A DNA stretch of 50,399 bases from DMER01 sp003451645 (GTDB lineage: Bacteria; Pseudomonadota; Alphaproteobacteria; Micropepsales; Micropepsaceae), in assembly GCA_031976175.1 (NCBI GenBank), contig DALYLR010000027.1:1-50399 (forward strand). The letters are read 5' to 3'. Both the position numbers and the translations under genes were made by a program. This document shows positions 17,458 to 27,114 of the stretch, piece by piece. A model generated the notes under the pieces. It was not told the DNA's origin, ran no database searches, and was given only the letters and a program-made list of their open reading frames with translations. Each line of letters starts with the position of its first letter. Within the stretch, counting starts at the first letter, position 1.

Positions 17458-18138
17458 ATGATCGACCTTTACACCGCACCCACGCCAAATGGCTGGAAAG
17501 CCTCTGTGACGCTTGAAGAACTGGGCCTTCCTTATGAGGTGAAGCCGGTCAACATCGCGGCCGGTGAGCAAAAGGCGTCGGACTATCTGAAGCTCAACCC
17601 CAATGGTCGCATCCCGACCATCGTTGATCGCGAGGCGGGCGATTTCGCCGTCTTCGAGTCCGGCGCGATCATGATCTACCTGGCGGAAAAGACCGGCCGG
17701 TTGATGCCAACTGATGCAAAGGGGCGGTCGCGGGTGATCAAGTGGCTGATGTTCCAGATGGGCGGGGTCGGGCCCATGATGGGGCAGGCGAATGTCTTCT
17801 ATCGTTACTTCCCGGAGAAGATTCAGCCCGCCATTGATCGCTACCAGAATGAAGGCCGCCGCCTCTTCGAGGTGCTGGATGAGCATTTGGCCAAGACTGA
17901 ATGGCTTGCGGGCGATTTTTCCATCGCCGACATCGCCAATTGGTGCTGGGTGCGGACCTACAAATGGTCAGGCATCAATATTGACGGCCTCGACCACCTC
18001 ACGCGCTGGCGCAAGGCGATCGAAGCCCGCCCGGCTTGCCGTCGCGGCCTCGAAATTCCCGCCCCTCCGCCCAGTTCCGATGACAAGCAGGCGGCAGCTG
18101 ACTTTGTCAAAAAAGCGGGCGAGATCGTGCAGCGCTGA
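17458..18138 (+). CDS. Glutathione S-transferase, Ure2p/YfcG-like
   Basis: 226 residues. The opening DLYTAPTPNGWKASVTLEE, then NPNGRIPTIVDRE and FAVFESGAIMIYLAEKTG, matches the nucleophile-like GSTs of the YfcG/YghU group, which have disulfide-bond oxidoreductase or conjugating activity. The C-terminal domain has WLAGDFSIADIANWCWVRTY. It ends the plus-strand catabolic run and is convergent with the patatin gene (30-bp gap). GGGAGCAAC precedes the ATG. Confidence 0.88.
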   Translation: MIDLYTAPTPNGWKASVTLEELGLPYEVKPVNIAAGEQKASDYLKLNPNGRIPTIVDREAGDFAVFESGAIMIYLAEKTGRLMPTDAKGRSRVIKWLMFQMGGVGPMMGQANVFYRYFPEKIQPAIDRYQNEGRRLFEVLDEHLAKTEWLAGDFSIADIANWCWVRTYKWSGINIDGLDHLTRWRKAIEARPACRRGLEIPAPPPSSDDKQAAADFVKKAGEIVQR

Positions 18139-18168
18139 GCAAGCCGATAGTTCGGCTCCCGACTCGGG

Positions 18169-20394
18169 TCAGAATGTCCTGCCGATGGAGAGCGTCACAG
18201 CGTTGCGGCCCCCATCAGCATGGCCATAGGCCAGATAGATGGGGCCAAACCCCGTATCGGCCGCGACAAAGATGCTGCCCGACAGGCGCCAATCGTCAAA
18301 CGCCTCACCAGCATCGGCCCATGTGTTTCCGGTCTCAAGGCTGAACCCTGCATAGACAGGTACGCCCAACAATTGCGGCTCGGCATTGTTGAGTTGGTAT
18401 CGATAGACCACCGCACCTAACGCATAGGCCTCGCCCGCCAGCTCGTCCTCGTAAAGGCCGGACAGCGCAAACTGCCCACCGAGCCGGTAGAGCGATTCCG
18501 GCGTTGGACTTCCCACGAGCGCTGTCCCCGCCCTGGCGGCGGCAATGACCGTGCTCTTGCCGAACGAGACAGCGCCAACGGCGCGCCCTTCGAGGAGTTC
18601 GTAATCGCTGGTCGATCCCAGCTCGGTCAGAGCGTTGCTATAGCTGGCAAGAAACCGTGCGCCCTCGCGTGGGAAAAAGGCGTTGTCGAGCCGGTCAAAA
18701 CCGGCCGAGACGACAATCTGGCCAACATCGATATCGAATTTGTTGGGGAACAGTGTGCCTTCGGTCAGTTCAACATCGCCCGTTCCCCGCTCGATCCCGA
18801 CGCGCAGCGCAGTGCCACTGTCGGCCTGATAGCCCAGATCGAGCCCGGCCACGATGTAGCGCGCGCGATATTCCCCGAGCGCGAAGCCGCTATCATCATA
18901 GACCCGGACGTCGCGCGCCTGGGCATCCGCACGCGCAATGAGGAAGAACTGCTGTAACGGGTCGAAGGGATGGAAATATTCTGCGAACAAACGCATGCGA
19001 TCGCCCAGGACGCCCTCAAACCGGGCTTCCGCACCATAGGGGCTTAGGGCTGAGGCGGTGTAGTCGGCAGAGATCGAATAGGCCGCCTCCCCATCGAAAT
19101 CATTGCTGAGGCTCAAGCCTAAGCGAATGGCGCCCAACCCTTCAGGCCGCTTCTCGGCCTTGACCGCCAAGCCGGTCCGTCCACCCTCTTTGACGACGTC
19201 GTAGTCGACATTCCGGAACGTGCCCAAGGCATAGATCGAGGTCAGGTCTTTGTTGAGCGCTTCGGTATTCAGCGGCTTGCCCGTCTCGACCGTCAATCGG
19301 GCCCGGATCACCTCGTCGTCCAACGGGCTGTCATTGACAACCTTGACAAAGTCGATTGCGGGCGCAGGTGCCACGGCCAACGGCGCGAGGGGGCGCGCTA
19401 AGGCGGCGAACCGCGTGGTGTGCTTGCGGGCGGCAACCCGGCCAGGCTCAAGCAATTCTTTGCAGCGGGCAAAATCGGACGCGGAATAGCCCTGAACATC
19501 CACCTCGACCAACACATCGCGGTCACCCACGGTGGCCAATTGCTCATTCTCATTTTTCAGGATCAACAAGCTGACGGTTTGCCCTAAGACATCGACCGCG
19601 CTCGACAGTTCTTGTTTACTCTTCAGCTTCGTGCGCAAGGCCACCACAATGACGATGTCCGCCCCCATCTTGCGGGCGACATCGACGGGAATGTTGTTGG
19701 CCATACCCCCATCGACCAGCAAGCGCCCATCGCGCTCGACAGCGGCAAAAACCCCGGGCACCGACATCGATGCCCGCATGGCGCTTGCCAGATTGCCGCG
19801 GTCGAGGATGACCGCCTCGCCGGTTTCGATATCAGTAGCGACCGCGCGATAGGGGATCGCCAAATCATCGAAACTCGCCACATTGCCCTGGCTGCGCACC
19901 AGTCCGCGCAAGGCGAGCACCAAATTCTGATCGGAGACGAGCCCCGCGGGCAATTGCACCGCGCCATCCCGGACGCGCAATTTCGGCTTGACGGGAAATT
20001 TGGATTCATCGCGCTTCTGGCGGAACGAGAGCCCGTCGCGCGGTGGATTGTCGCTGAAAATTTGGTCCCAATTCATGTCGCGGACAACGGTCTCTAACTC
20101 AGCGCCGGTGTAACCAGAGGCATAAAGGCCGCCGACTACGGCGCCCATCGATGCGCCGACCACGATGTCGGGGCGAATGCCTGCGCGCTCCAGCTCTTGG
20201 ATGACGCCGACATGGGCGACACCCAGTGCGCCGCCGCCAGACAGAACAAGGCCGATCTTTGGCCGTTCATTGCTTGCTGACGCCTCAGAAGCGATAAAAA
20301 GGGCTGCCGATAGGACCCCTGCCGCTAGCACAAAGAAGCTGGACGCAGAAAATGCGGAAACGATGCGCTGAGCGCGCGCCTGTCGAACGATCAT
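18169..20394 (-). CDS. Patatin-like phospholipase with POTRA and outer-membrane barrel (PlpD-type, type Vd secretion)
   Basis: 741 residues. A signal peptide (about 1-41) is followed by a patatin domain: oxyanion turn LVLSGGGALGVAHVG, nucleophile elbow VGASMGAVVGG (GxSxG) and the Asp of VDGGMANNIPVD. Around 340-410 there is a POTRA-like segment (LTVETGKPLNTEALNKDL). The last ~330 residues form an OMP85/D15-type beta barrel ending in aromatic GRTF. This is the PlpD plan, in which the barrel exports the lipase. The Ser-Asp dyad is intact. It heads a string of envelope-related genes on the same strand. Confidence 0.88.
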   Translation of the reverse strand: MIVRQARAQRIVSAFSASSFFVLAAGVLSAALFIASEASASNERPKIGLVLSGGGALGVAHVGVIQELERAGIRPDIVVGASMGAVVGGLYASGYTGAELETVVRDMNWDQIFSDNPPRDGLSFRQKRDESKFPVKPKLRVRDGAVQLPAGLVSDQNLVLALRGLVRSQGNVASFDDLAIPYRAVATDIETGEAVILDRGNLASAMRASMSVPGVFAAVERDGRLLVDGGMANNIPVDVARKMGADIVIVVALRTKLKSKQELSSAVDVLGQTVSLLILKNENEQLATVGDRDVLVEVDVQGYSASDFARCKELLEPGRVAARKHTTRFAALARPLAPLAVAPAPAIDFVKVVNDSPLDDEVIRARLTVETGKPLNTEALNKDLTSIYALGTFRNVDYDVVKEGGRTGLAVKAEKRPEGLGAIRLGLSLSNDFDGEAAYSISADYTASALSPYGAEARFEGVLGDRMRLFAEYFHPFDPLQQFFLIARADAQARDVRVYDDSGFALGEYRARYIVAGLDLGYQADSGTALRVGIERGTGDVELTEGTLFPNKFDIDVGQIVVSAGFDRLDNAFFPREGARFLASYSNALTELGSTSDYELLEGRAVGAVSFGKSTVIAAARAGTALVGSPTPESLYRLGGQFALSGLYEDELAGEAYALGAVVYRYQLNNAEPQLLGVPVYAGFSLETGNTWADAGEAFDDWRLSGSIFVAADTGFGPIYLAYGHADGGRNAVTLSIGRTF

Positions 20395-20406
20395 GGCGGA
20401 AGACCT

Positions 20407-20745
20407 TTAAGGTTTGCTCGTTTCTGTTGGCTCAGGTAGCCCGCAAGCGACCCTTATCTCCTTCACACGGGCGGTTAGCTCTTCCTTGGTGCGCCCTGTC
20501 AAAACATCTTTGGTGTCCTCGCGGGTACCCCTGACGACGCCCACTACTCGACCGACGGGAGAAAACGTTTGGACGGCCGATTTTAGGCGCTCGCCGCCTG
20601 TCGGCATGGCAGCTTCCAGCGCTGCGATATCCTCCGCCGCCGTCTCACAGTTCACGGGTTTGTTGAGGAGGGTGTCGCGTTCTTCATGCTTGGCGGACCC
20701 AAGACCGGCGACGACGACGACAAGGAAGAGAGGCGATAGCGTCAT
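20407..20745 (-). CDS. Small exported hypothetical protein
   Basis: 112 residues from the ATG at 20745. A hydrophobic N-terminus (LSPLFLVVVVAGLG) looks like a signal or anchor, followed by a helical, charged region with two Cys residues (NCETAAEDIAALEAAM and EIRVACGLPE) that could form a disulfide. No family recognised. It ends 12 bp before the patatin-like gene, so cotranscription is likely. Confidence 0.55.
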   Translation of the reverse strand: MTLSPLFLVVVVAGLGSAKHEERDTLLNKPVNCETAAEDIAALEAAMPTGGERLKSAVQTFSPVGRVVGVVRGTREDTKDVLTGRTKEELTARVKEIRVACGLPEPTETSKP

Positions 20746-20806
20746 GGCTTTTTCCTTCGGTTCATATCCAAAAAAGTCTGGTCTGTTTGCCTCCAAAGCA
20801 GGGGTT

Positions 20807-21187
20807 TCACGCCCCGTGTTTGGGTAGCGCCCTCACGTTCAAGAGAAGAATGGTAGTGACGACAGCTTCCACGGCGATCATGTCGGTGGCCAAGGCCGCG
20901 CCATGAAAGTGCCAAGCGATCAGGCGGCCAACAATTGCGAGTCCAAGGAGCATGATTGGGGGATAGAGCCAAACGCGATTGGCGGTTACGAGCCCAATCA
21001 GGATTGTGCCGCCGAGCGTGAGGAAGAATGAGGCAAGGTCAGCGATCTGACTGCTGAGCCCAACCCCCGCAAGCAATTCCATGCCTAACATCTTCGCGGC
21101 AAACTCTGGCGCTATCCACCATGCGATGCCAACCAGCACGAATCCGAGCGCCGGAACACCTGCGATGACCTTCAAAACCGCGCTCAT
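20807..21187 (-). CDS. Four-helix membrane protein, unknown (DUF4345-like)
   Basis: 126 residues with four hydrophobic segments (about 5-25, 43-65, 70-90 and 98-118). The first helix pair encloses WWIAPEFAAKMLGM, a turn seen in small DUF4345-type membrane proteins. Function is unknown. It lies between the small exported protein and a predicted outer-membrane protein in the same direction. Confidence 0.6.
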   Translation of the reverse strand: MSAVLKVIAGVPALGFVLVGIAWWIAPEFAAKMLGMELLAGVGLSSQIADLASFFLTLGGTILIGLVTANRVWLYPPIMLLGLAIVGRLIAWHFHGAALATDMIAVEAVVTTILLLNVRALPKHGA

Positions 21188-21231
21188 GCCTGTCTCCCGC
21201 GAATTGCCCGCCGATCACTGCGCGGTCAAAA

Positions 21232-21981
21232 TCAAAACGCTGCCTGAAAGCCCAAGAACGGTCCTGAAACGTCGGCCGTGACGTCGAAGTTTCCGAAAGT
21301 CCGCTCGACTGACAGATGGCGGTATCCGCCAACGGCCGACCAGGTTTCGTTGAACCGGTAGCCGGCGCCCACAAAGGCCTGCCAGGTCAGATCCGAGGAA
21401 TCGCCGATCCCGAACCCACCAACATCGGCATAGGCGACCCCATACCAACGCTCATCAAATTGTTTGCTGATTCGCGCCGCGATGAGCGCATCCGCCCAGC
21501 CGCCGTTTCGGCTGAATGAGGCATTGGGCGTCGGCGCAACGCCGACGAGGTGCGTGTCGATGGTCGCATCGATGTAGCGCAGCCCGGCGCCGACATCGAA
21601 CCGAAGATCGGGAGTATCGACGAGGGCATAGGTTGCATAGGCACTGAACACGACCAACTGCGAATCCACTTCGGCCTCGCTGAACATGCCGCTGGGTGGC
21701 TCTGCCTCCGCCCCGACATCGATAAATTGCAGGTCGGCAATCAGCGAGAAGCGTCCATTTCGGGCCTCAAAAGCGCCAAAGAGCGCGAGGTCCAAGGTCT
21801 CCAAAATCTCGTCGAAACTGGCCTCGGATTCGACCACGCCCATCGGCGTTTCCACGGTGGTCGACACACCTGGGAACCAGCCATAAAGGGTCGCTGTGTA
21901 GTGCCAATCGCTCTCGGCCGACGCCGAACCCGACGCGGCTACCGCCATGGCAGCCAGAAGTGAGTTCCATCTCATAGACAT
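21232..21981 (-). CDS. Predicted outer-membrane beta-barrel protein
   Basis: 249 residues from the ATG at 21981. A signal peptide (about 1-22, ending ASGSASAES) is followed by alternating hydrophobic strands and a C-terminal phenylalanine (FLGFQAAF), the Bam recognition signature. The opening WHYTATLYGWFPGV resembles a family of about 250-residue barrels of unknown function. It probably forms a small outer-membrane channel or structural barrel. Confidence 0.7.
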   Translation of the reverse strand: MSMRWNSLLAAMAVAASGSASAESDWHYTATLYGWFPGVSTTVETPMGVVESEASFDEILETLDLALFGAFEARNGRFSLIADLQFIDVGAEAEPPSGMFSEAEVDSQLVVFSAYATYALVDTPDLRFDVGAGLRYIDATIDTHLVGVAPTPNASFSRNGGWADALIAARISKQFDERWYGVAYADVGGFGIGDSSDLTWQAFVGAGYRFNETWSAVGGYRHLSVERTFGNFDVTADVSGPFLGFQAAF

Positions 21982-22192
21982 GGTCTGGTCTCCCCACTGT
22001 TGTTCCGTGCACCGGGCGGGCACCAACCCCAGATGCAGCGCCCCATCGGCTAGCTTTTACGGGAGATTCTGCCCTGACGCACAGCTCAGGACGGGCCAAA
22101 GACTATTCAGATTTGACCAATGTTGGTGCCACTCTTCTCCTGTCGTACACGAAGAGGGACAGGTCCCCATTCAGAGCACAGGACGTGCAGCC

Positions 22193-22696
22193 TCATTTCA
22201 TGGCGTATTTCATCGCCGCCAAAAAGAAACCCACGCCCCCGGCTGAGACTGCGCCAAGCAATGGATACCAATGCCCGCCACGGACGATCCAACCGACCCG
22301 CGCGCCCAGGATGCCGAGGATGAGGATGCAATAGACCTGAGAAACGGAAAGCGCTGCTTCTGCGGTCAGCCAGCCGAAACCCGATGCCACGAACAGCGCT
22401 GTGGGCAGGTTAGCTACGGCAAGAATGGAATGGCTGCCGCTCCAGGCAGCGCGAAAGGCGGCGGCATTCATGATCCGCTCGCCCGTCTCGGCCGCATGAG
22501 AGAGGAGTGCAGCAAGAGCCCGCGCAAGGGTCATCGCTAACACCGAGCCAAACAAAATAATGGCCGGTTTGAACGGGGCATCCGGCTGAAGATCCAGTGC
22601 CATGAGGATGCTCAGCACCAGGATCGCGCCATAGATCAAGCCGAATGATGCTCTTTCGACTTGGCTCCAGCTCAGGCGCTGCACGAACAGGCTCAT
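22193..22696 (-). CDS. Membrane protein, unknown
   Basis: 167 residues from the ATG at 22696; a GTG start at 22735 would add 13. Five hydrophobic segments are visible (near GLIYGAILVLSILMAL, AIILFGSVLAMTLARAL, SILAVANLPTALFVA, SQVYCILILGILGA and LLGAVSAGGVGFFLAAM). No family recognised. It lies 51 bp downstream of the DJ-1-like gene, so the two may be cotranscribed. Confidence 0.6.
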   Translation of the reverse strand: MSLFVQRLSWSQVERASFGLIYGAILVLSILMALDLQPDAPFKPAIILFGSVLAMTLARALAALLSHAAETGERIMNAAAFRAAWSGSHSILAVANLPTALFVASGFGWLTAEAALSVSQVYCILILGILGARVGWIVRGGHWYPLLGAVSAGGVGFFLAAMKYAMK

Positions 22697-22747
22697 CGGC
22701 CGAATGCACAAGCGGGTCGGAACGCCATAGGACACTCGTTCGCCTTG

Positions 22748-23581
22748 TTACCGGTTGTTCTGGGTCGCCATCTTTTCCAGAATGCGATGCGCGGTTTCGT
22801 AGCCGCTATTCTGGTTTTGGCCGGTGATGAGATTACCGTCGATGGTGGTGTGCGTCATGAAGGGGTCAAGCCAACCATGTTGGCACTCAAAGAGCGCCCC
22901 GGCTTTCCTGAGTTCGTCTTCCGGATGTTTCGGCGTGACCGCAATGCCGAAAGTATTAATTTGCCGGTCAGTGACACCCGTGACGCGGCGTCCTTTGACA
23001 AGCAGCTCCCCGTCGATCCCTTTGGCCGATACGAGCCCCAGCGCGCCGTGACACACCGAGCCAAGGATTTTGCCCCGGGCGTTGGCCTGAGTGACAATAT
23101 TGGCTAGGACGTCGCTCTGCGCCAGGTCGTAGGCCGCGCCCCAGCCGCCTGCCATAAAGATCACATCATAATCATCAGCATTGATGCTGGCGATTGGTTT
23201 GGAGTTCCGCAGTTTGCGCATCGCAGCTGCATCCGCCATGAAGCGCTTGTCGTCCGCACAGGCCAGCGGCCAAGACCATGACGGGGGCTGGATCGGAATT
23301 TCCCCGCCCTTGATTGAGGCCATATCGACCTCCATTCCCGCATTGATGAAGGCGTAATAGGGCACCGTGAATTCGGACCCGAACGCGCCCGTTTTACGGC
23401 CGGTCGGATCGAGCCGGTCATGGCTGGTGCAAACGACCAGCGCCCGCCGCCCCTTCAGATCGAAATCTGGGATGGTGTAGTGGCGGTGGAGCCCCAACAC
23501 CTCCAAGATTTTCGGGCGGAAGACATAGGTGGCAAGACCAAGGAACAGAAGGCCGAGAAAAATGGTGACGATCACGTCCAT
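22748..23581 (-). CDS. Membrane-anchored DJ-1/PfpI-family protein
   Basis: 277 residues from the ATG at 23581. A single N-terminal helix (DVIVTIFLGLLFLGLATYVF) is followed by a class I amidotransferase-like fold with the nucleophile elbow GSVCHGALGLV. ALVVCTSHDRLDP and FMAGGWGAAYDL fit the Hsp31/type 1 amidotransferase-domain group. Such proteins are glyoxalase, deglycase-like or chaperone-like; the activity here is unproven. The membrane anchor is less usual for the family. Confidence 0.78.
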   Translation of the reverse strand: MDVIVTIFLGLLFLGLATYVFRPKILEVLGLHRHYTIPDFDLKGRRALVVCTSHDRLDPTGRKTGAFGSEFTVPYYAFINAGMEVDMASIKGGEIPIQPPSWSWPLACADDKRFMADAAAMRKLRNSKPIASINADDYDVIFMAGGWGAAYDLAQSDVLANIVTQANARGKILGSVCHGALGLVSAKGIDGELLVKGRRVTGVTDRQINTFGIAVTPKHPEDELRKAGALFECQHGWLDPFMTHTTIDGNLITGQNQNSGYETAHRILEKMATQNNR

Positions 23582-23649
23582 GCGCGAACTCCGGCAATCC
23601 TGATTAAAAGGCACAGGCTGCAGTGCATGACGGCGCCCAGGTCCGTCAT

Positions 23650-23964
23650 CTACTTCTTGGCTTGCGCCGCAATCTCTTCTTTCGAAACGGCGCCATCTTT
23701 ATTTGTATCGGCGGTACCAAAGGCCGTTTCGTACATTCCAAAGCGCCGGACCTTGGAGGCTTGGCCGAGATTCTGGTCTGCATTGAGATTGATGAATGTC
23801 TTGAATTCAGCCATGTCGAGCTGCTCATTCTGGTTCACGTCTGCCGCTTTGAAATTGGCCTGCACCTGCTCGCGCTGCAGGTCGGTATTGGCCAGTGCGG
23901 ACTGGGTGAGCGCCAAAAGAGCTGCCGTGGTCGCGAGGGAGGCCATGATGGTCTTGGAGTTCAT
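23650..23964 (-). CDS. Secreted EF-hand calcium-binding protein
   Basis: 104 residues with a signal peptide (about 1-26, ending QSALAN). Two EF-hand loops are visible, DVNQNEQLDMAEF and DTNKDGAVSKEEI, with canonical Asp and Glu positions. It should bind Ca2+ in the periplasm. It is encoded just after the arylsulfatase, an enzyme class that needs Ca2+, which may be more than coincidence. Confidence 0.78.
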   Translation of the reverse strand: MNSKTIMASLATTAALLALTQSALANTDLQREQVQANFKAADVNQNEQLDMAEFKTFINLNADQNLGQASKVRRFGMYETAFGTADTNKDGAVSKEEIAAQAKK

Positions 23965-24042
23965 GTCAGGTTCTTTCCGTTGGAGGTGGGTTTGCAGATG
24001 AGATTGATTGGTATGGTACGATCAGGTGTCCGTTGTCTTGCG

Positions 24043-25815
24043 TCAATGCGCGAAACGCCTGCGCGCAAAAAGGACGAGGCGGAAAAGCCCATACGCCACC
24101 CCGAGAAGGACCAGTAACAAGCCCAGCATATGTGGCCAGTATTTGTGGATCACCTTGGAGGTCAGTTTGCTGGTGAGCACCTGCATCGCGTTGTCGTCGG
24201 GGCCTACCTCGAACACCCCAACCTTTTTGGAATAGGATTGGTACTCGGCGAGCATGGACTGAAACACGTCCGGATTCTGAGCCGACACATCCGTCGTCTC
24301 GCCGGGATCGACGGACAGGTCATAAAGACGCCACTGGGCATCGCTCATGGGCCGCGTGTTGCGCGTGATTTTCCAATTGCCACGATAGAGAGCGGCATTC
24401 CCGCTGACCTCGAAGGCAAAGCTATCGTTGGCAGCGTAGGTATCCTCAGTCACGCCCGAGAGCATGGGCAACGCGCTGCGGCCGTAAAACTGTCCAGGTG
24501 TGTAGGGAACACCCGCCGCATCAAGCAGGGTTGGCGCCAGATCCGCCACATGCACCGGCGCATGCTTGATGCCGGTCGCGGCAATGCCGGGGCCCGCGAT
24601 GATCATCGGCACCCGCAGGCCGCCTTCGCTGCCGTAGAATTTGTAGAGATTGAACGGCGCTGACGAGACCGATGCCCATTCCGGCCCGATGGCGGTCAGG
24701 CTCTTCTGCAGTCCCAGATTCTTGAAGGATGTGTCGAAGCCTTCAAGCCATTTGACCGCATTGATCGCAAGGTTCGCCGGGCCCTGAACCGACGTCATCC
24801 CCGATTCCGCGCCATTATCGGAGGCGACGATGATAATGGTGTTCTCCAACCTTCCGGTCGATTTGAGGTGATCTATGAGACGCCCGAGGTGAAAATCGGC
24901 CGCTTCCATCATGCCGGCATTCACCTGCATTTCCCGAGCGGAAACGGCTCTCTGTTCCGGCGTCAGATCGGCCCACTTTCTATGGCTTGCAGGCGGAGGC
25001 GCAAGTTTGGTTGTTGGCGGGACAAGTCCAAGCTCAATGGCCCGCTTCAGGCGCTTCTCGCGCATGACATCCCAGCCCGCGTCGAACACACCATTGTAGC
25101 GGTCGGTGTAGTCAGCGGACACCTGGATCGGCATGTGCAAAGCCTGTAGGGACAGAAACGCATAGAACGGGCGTTGCTTCTCACCCTCATCGATATACGT
25201 AATCATCTTGTCGACGAGTGACCGCGAGGAATACCAGTCGGCAGGAAGGGTGGCAGGCTTGCCATCCTCAAACCATTCAACGGAATGCGAGCCCGGCAAA
25301 TAAGGCTTAGCGTCATAATTGCCGCCTCCCGTCGCGTCCATCACATAAGAGCGCTGGAAACCAAAGCGGTTGGGAAGATTGCCGCCAACCTCGCCGATGC
25401 CCCACTTTCCCGTCACATAGGTTTGGTAGCCCGCGCCCGACAGGCGGGAGGCGATGGTTTCCTGGTCTTTGCGCCAAAACATCGAGTATCCCGGCAAGGC
25501 GCGCATGTCTTCTGTCGCCGTCTCCACCAGAGTGCCCATTCCGACCTGATGGTTGTCCATGCCGGTCATGAGCATAGCGCGGCTCGGTCCGCAGAACGGC
25601 GACGTATAATACCGCGACAACAGGGTGCCCCGCCCCGCCAGCGCATCGATGTTTGGCGTGCGTGTGTCGCTGCCATAGGCGCCAACGTCCATGAAGCCGA
25701 CGTCGTCGAAGAGCACCACCAAGATGTTGGGCTTGGTTCCTTGCGCGAGCGCCGGTGAACCTTGCGTCGACACAACGGCCAGAGCGGCCAGGACGGATTG
25801 CCAAAGCCGTTTCAT
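24043..25815 (-). CDS. Arylsulfatase with C-terminal membrane helix
   Basis: 590 residues. A signal peptide (about 1-24) precedes the alkaline-phosphatase-fold sulfatase: metal-binding LVVLFDDVGFMD, the formylglycine site FCGPSRAMLMTG (CxPSR), KWGIGEVGG, and IIVASDNGAESGM. The Cys requires oxidation by a formylglycine-generating enzyme not encoded here. Near the end is MLGLLLVLLGVAYGLFRLVL then basic residues, a C-terminal anchor not typical of soluble arylsulfatases. It would hydrolyse sulfate esters at the periplasmic face. It lies directly after an AraC-type regulator. Confidence 0.9.
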   Translation of the reverse strand: MKRLWQSVLAALAVVSTQGSPALAQGTKPNILVVLFDDVGFMDVGAYGSDTRTPNIDALAGRGTLLSRYYTSPFCGPSRAMLMTGMDNHQVGMGTLVETATEDMRALPGYSMFWRKDQETIASRLSGAGYQTYVTGKWGIGEVGGNLPNRFGFQRSYVMDATGGGNYDAKPYLPGSHSVEWFEDGKPATLPADWYSSRSLVDKMITYIDEGEKQRPFYAFLSLQALHMPIQVSADYTDRYNGVFDAGWDVMREKRLKRAIELGLVPPTTKLAPPPASHRKWADLTPEQRAVSAREMQVNAGMMEAADFHLGRLIDHLKSTGRLENTIIIVASDNGAESGMTSVQGPANLAINAVKWLEGFDTSFKNLGLQKSLTAIGPEWASVSSAPFNLYKFYGSEGGLRVPMIIAGPGIAATGIKHAPVHVADLAPTLLDAAGVPYTPGQFYGRSALPMLSGVTEDTYAANDSFAFEVSGNAALYRGNWKITRNTRPMSDAQWRLYDLSVDPGETTDVSAQNPDVFQSMLAEYQSYSKKVGVFEVGPDDNAMQVLTSKLTSKVIHKYWPHMLGLLLVLLGVAYGLFRLVLFARRRFAH

Positions 25816-25906
25816 GTGCGCACCCCTGTTGATCTATCCAATACCCAAGGGTTCGAATTTACCAATCTCTCAACGTGGCGGGAGTTCCGCTATGGCCAAA
25901 GAATAT

Positions 25907-26974
25907 TCATTTCTGGCCATTGTCCCGCTGCTCAGTTTGGCCGTCGCGGAATGCCTTTGGGGTCATGCCCGTCCATCGCTTGAAACTGCGCGCGAAATTC
26001 GATGCCGTGTCATAGCCTAACTCATGAGCGATGACGCTGACCGGCTGGCTCGTATTGGCGAGCAAGTCCCGGGCGCGGCGCTCAAGGACCTGCTCCACAA
26101 CTTTTCTATAGGATGTGCCAGACCGCTCCAATTGCCGGCGCAAGCCACGCTCGGAATAGCCGAGAGACGCCGCCGCGTCCGCCAGCGGCGCTGCGAGATT
26201 GTTGTCAGCTTCCAGAAAGGCAACCACCTGACACACGGGCGTTGAGACATACAACGTTTCCGCTGAGAACCGTTCACACACGCCGACAAGTCTCTGATGA
26301 TTGATGGGGTCCGCTCCTGGAAGCGGACGTTCCAGGAGATCGCCCGAAAAGATCAGCCGGTTCTTGGACGCCCGGAATTGCACCGGGATGCGCGTGATTC
26401 CATCGCGAACCTTGGGCCATCCATCTGGCTCAGAAATCGTGAACTCGCAGCGCGACGCGACCAGCGGCATGCGCAACATGTCCTTCAGCAAGTTGTGCAG
26501 CACAATGAACGTACCGCTGATGATGAAATACGACATGTCCTCGAACGGAAATCTCGGCCGAACGGTGATTTCGGCTTCCCCCGATTTCAGGCCGCTGCTC
26601 TTCGCCGGAAACCCGAACTCGATGGCGGGGAATGTCAAATGAGCAAAGCGCCCTAAGACGTCGAGGCCGTCTATCAGGCGGGGCGCGTTCATCGCGGCAT
26701 AGGCTGGGGGGCCGATGTAACTTGCTTCAAAATGCGGGGCCAGATGCGGGCCCAAATGGATATCGCCGGTCGTCTCGATGGCATTCAGGATGAACCGGCG
26801 AATGGTCGCGAATTCGATCCGGGTATTTGGATCCTGAAAACGCTCCTCTGTCAGAGTCGTGCCCAGTAACAGCGCGTCGGCCGCATAACCCCTCTTGCGC
26901 AGCTCGCGAAAGACGAAGGCCGGATAGTTCATCGGGCACGCAGTGTCGTCTGCCGTAAACGTCTGCGATTTCAT
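25907..26974 (-). CDS. AraC-family transcriptional regulator
   Basis: 355 residues from the ATG at 26974. The N-terminal ~200 residues match the OruR/ArgR-like ligand-binding type of AraC proteins. The C-terminus has two helix-turn-helices: LADAAASLGYSERGLRRQLERSG and VSVIAHELGYDTASNFARSFKRWTG, the latter with the family signature. It reads in the same direction as the sulfatase, 91 bp upstream, and is the likely regulator of the minus-strand cluster; the inducer is unknown. Confidence 0.87.
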   Translation of the reverse strand: MKSQTFTADDTACPMNYPAFVFRELRKRGYAADALLLGTTLTEERFQDPNTRIEFATIRRFILNAIETTGDIHLGPHLAPHFEASYIGPPAYAAMNAPRLIDGLDVLGRFAHLTFPAIEFGFPAKSSGLKSGEAEITVRPRFPFEDMSYFIISGTFIVLHNLLKDMLRMPLVASRCEFTISEPDGWPKVRDGITRIPVQFRASKNRLIFSGDLLERPLPGADPINHQRLVGVCERFSAETLYVSTPVCQVVAFLEADNNLAAPLADAAASLGYSERGLRRQLERSGTSYRKVVEQVLERRARDLLANTSQPVSVIAHELGYDTASNFARSFKRWTGMTPKAFRDGQTEQRDNGQK

Positions 26975-27114
26975 AGCTTTAAGCTCCACAGCCTAATGGC
27001 GACAAGCGGGAATTGGTCTTCGTGGTGCAGCGCAGCATGGCACAAAGTGAATGATTTTACGACATGACTTGAGCGCCTTCTTTCATCCAGCCATTGGTAG
27101 AGTCCTTGGGTGAT

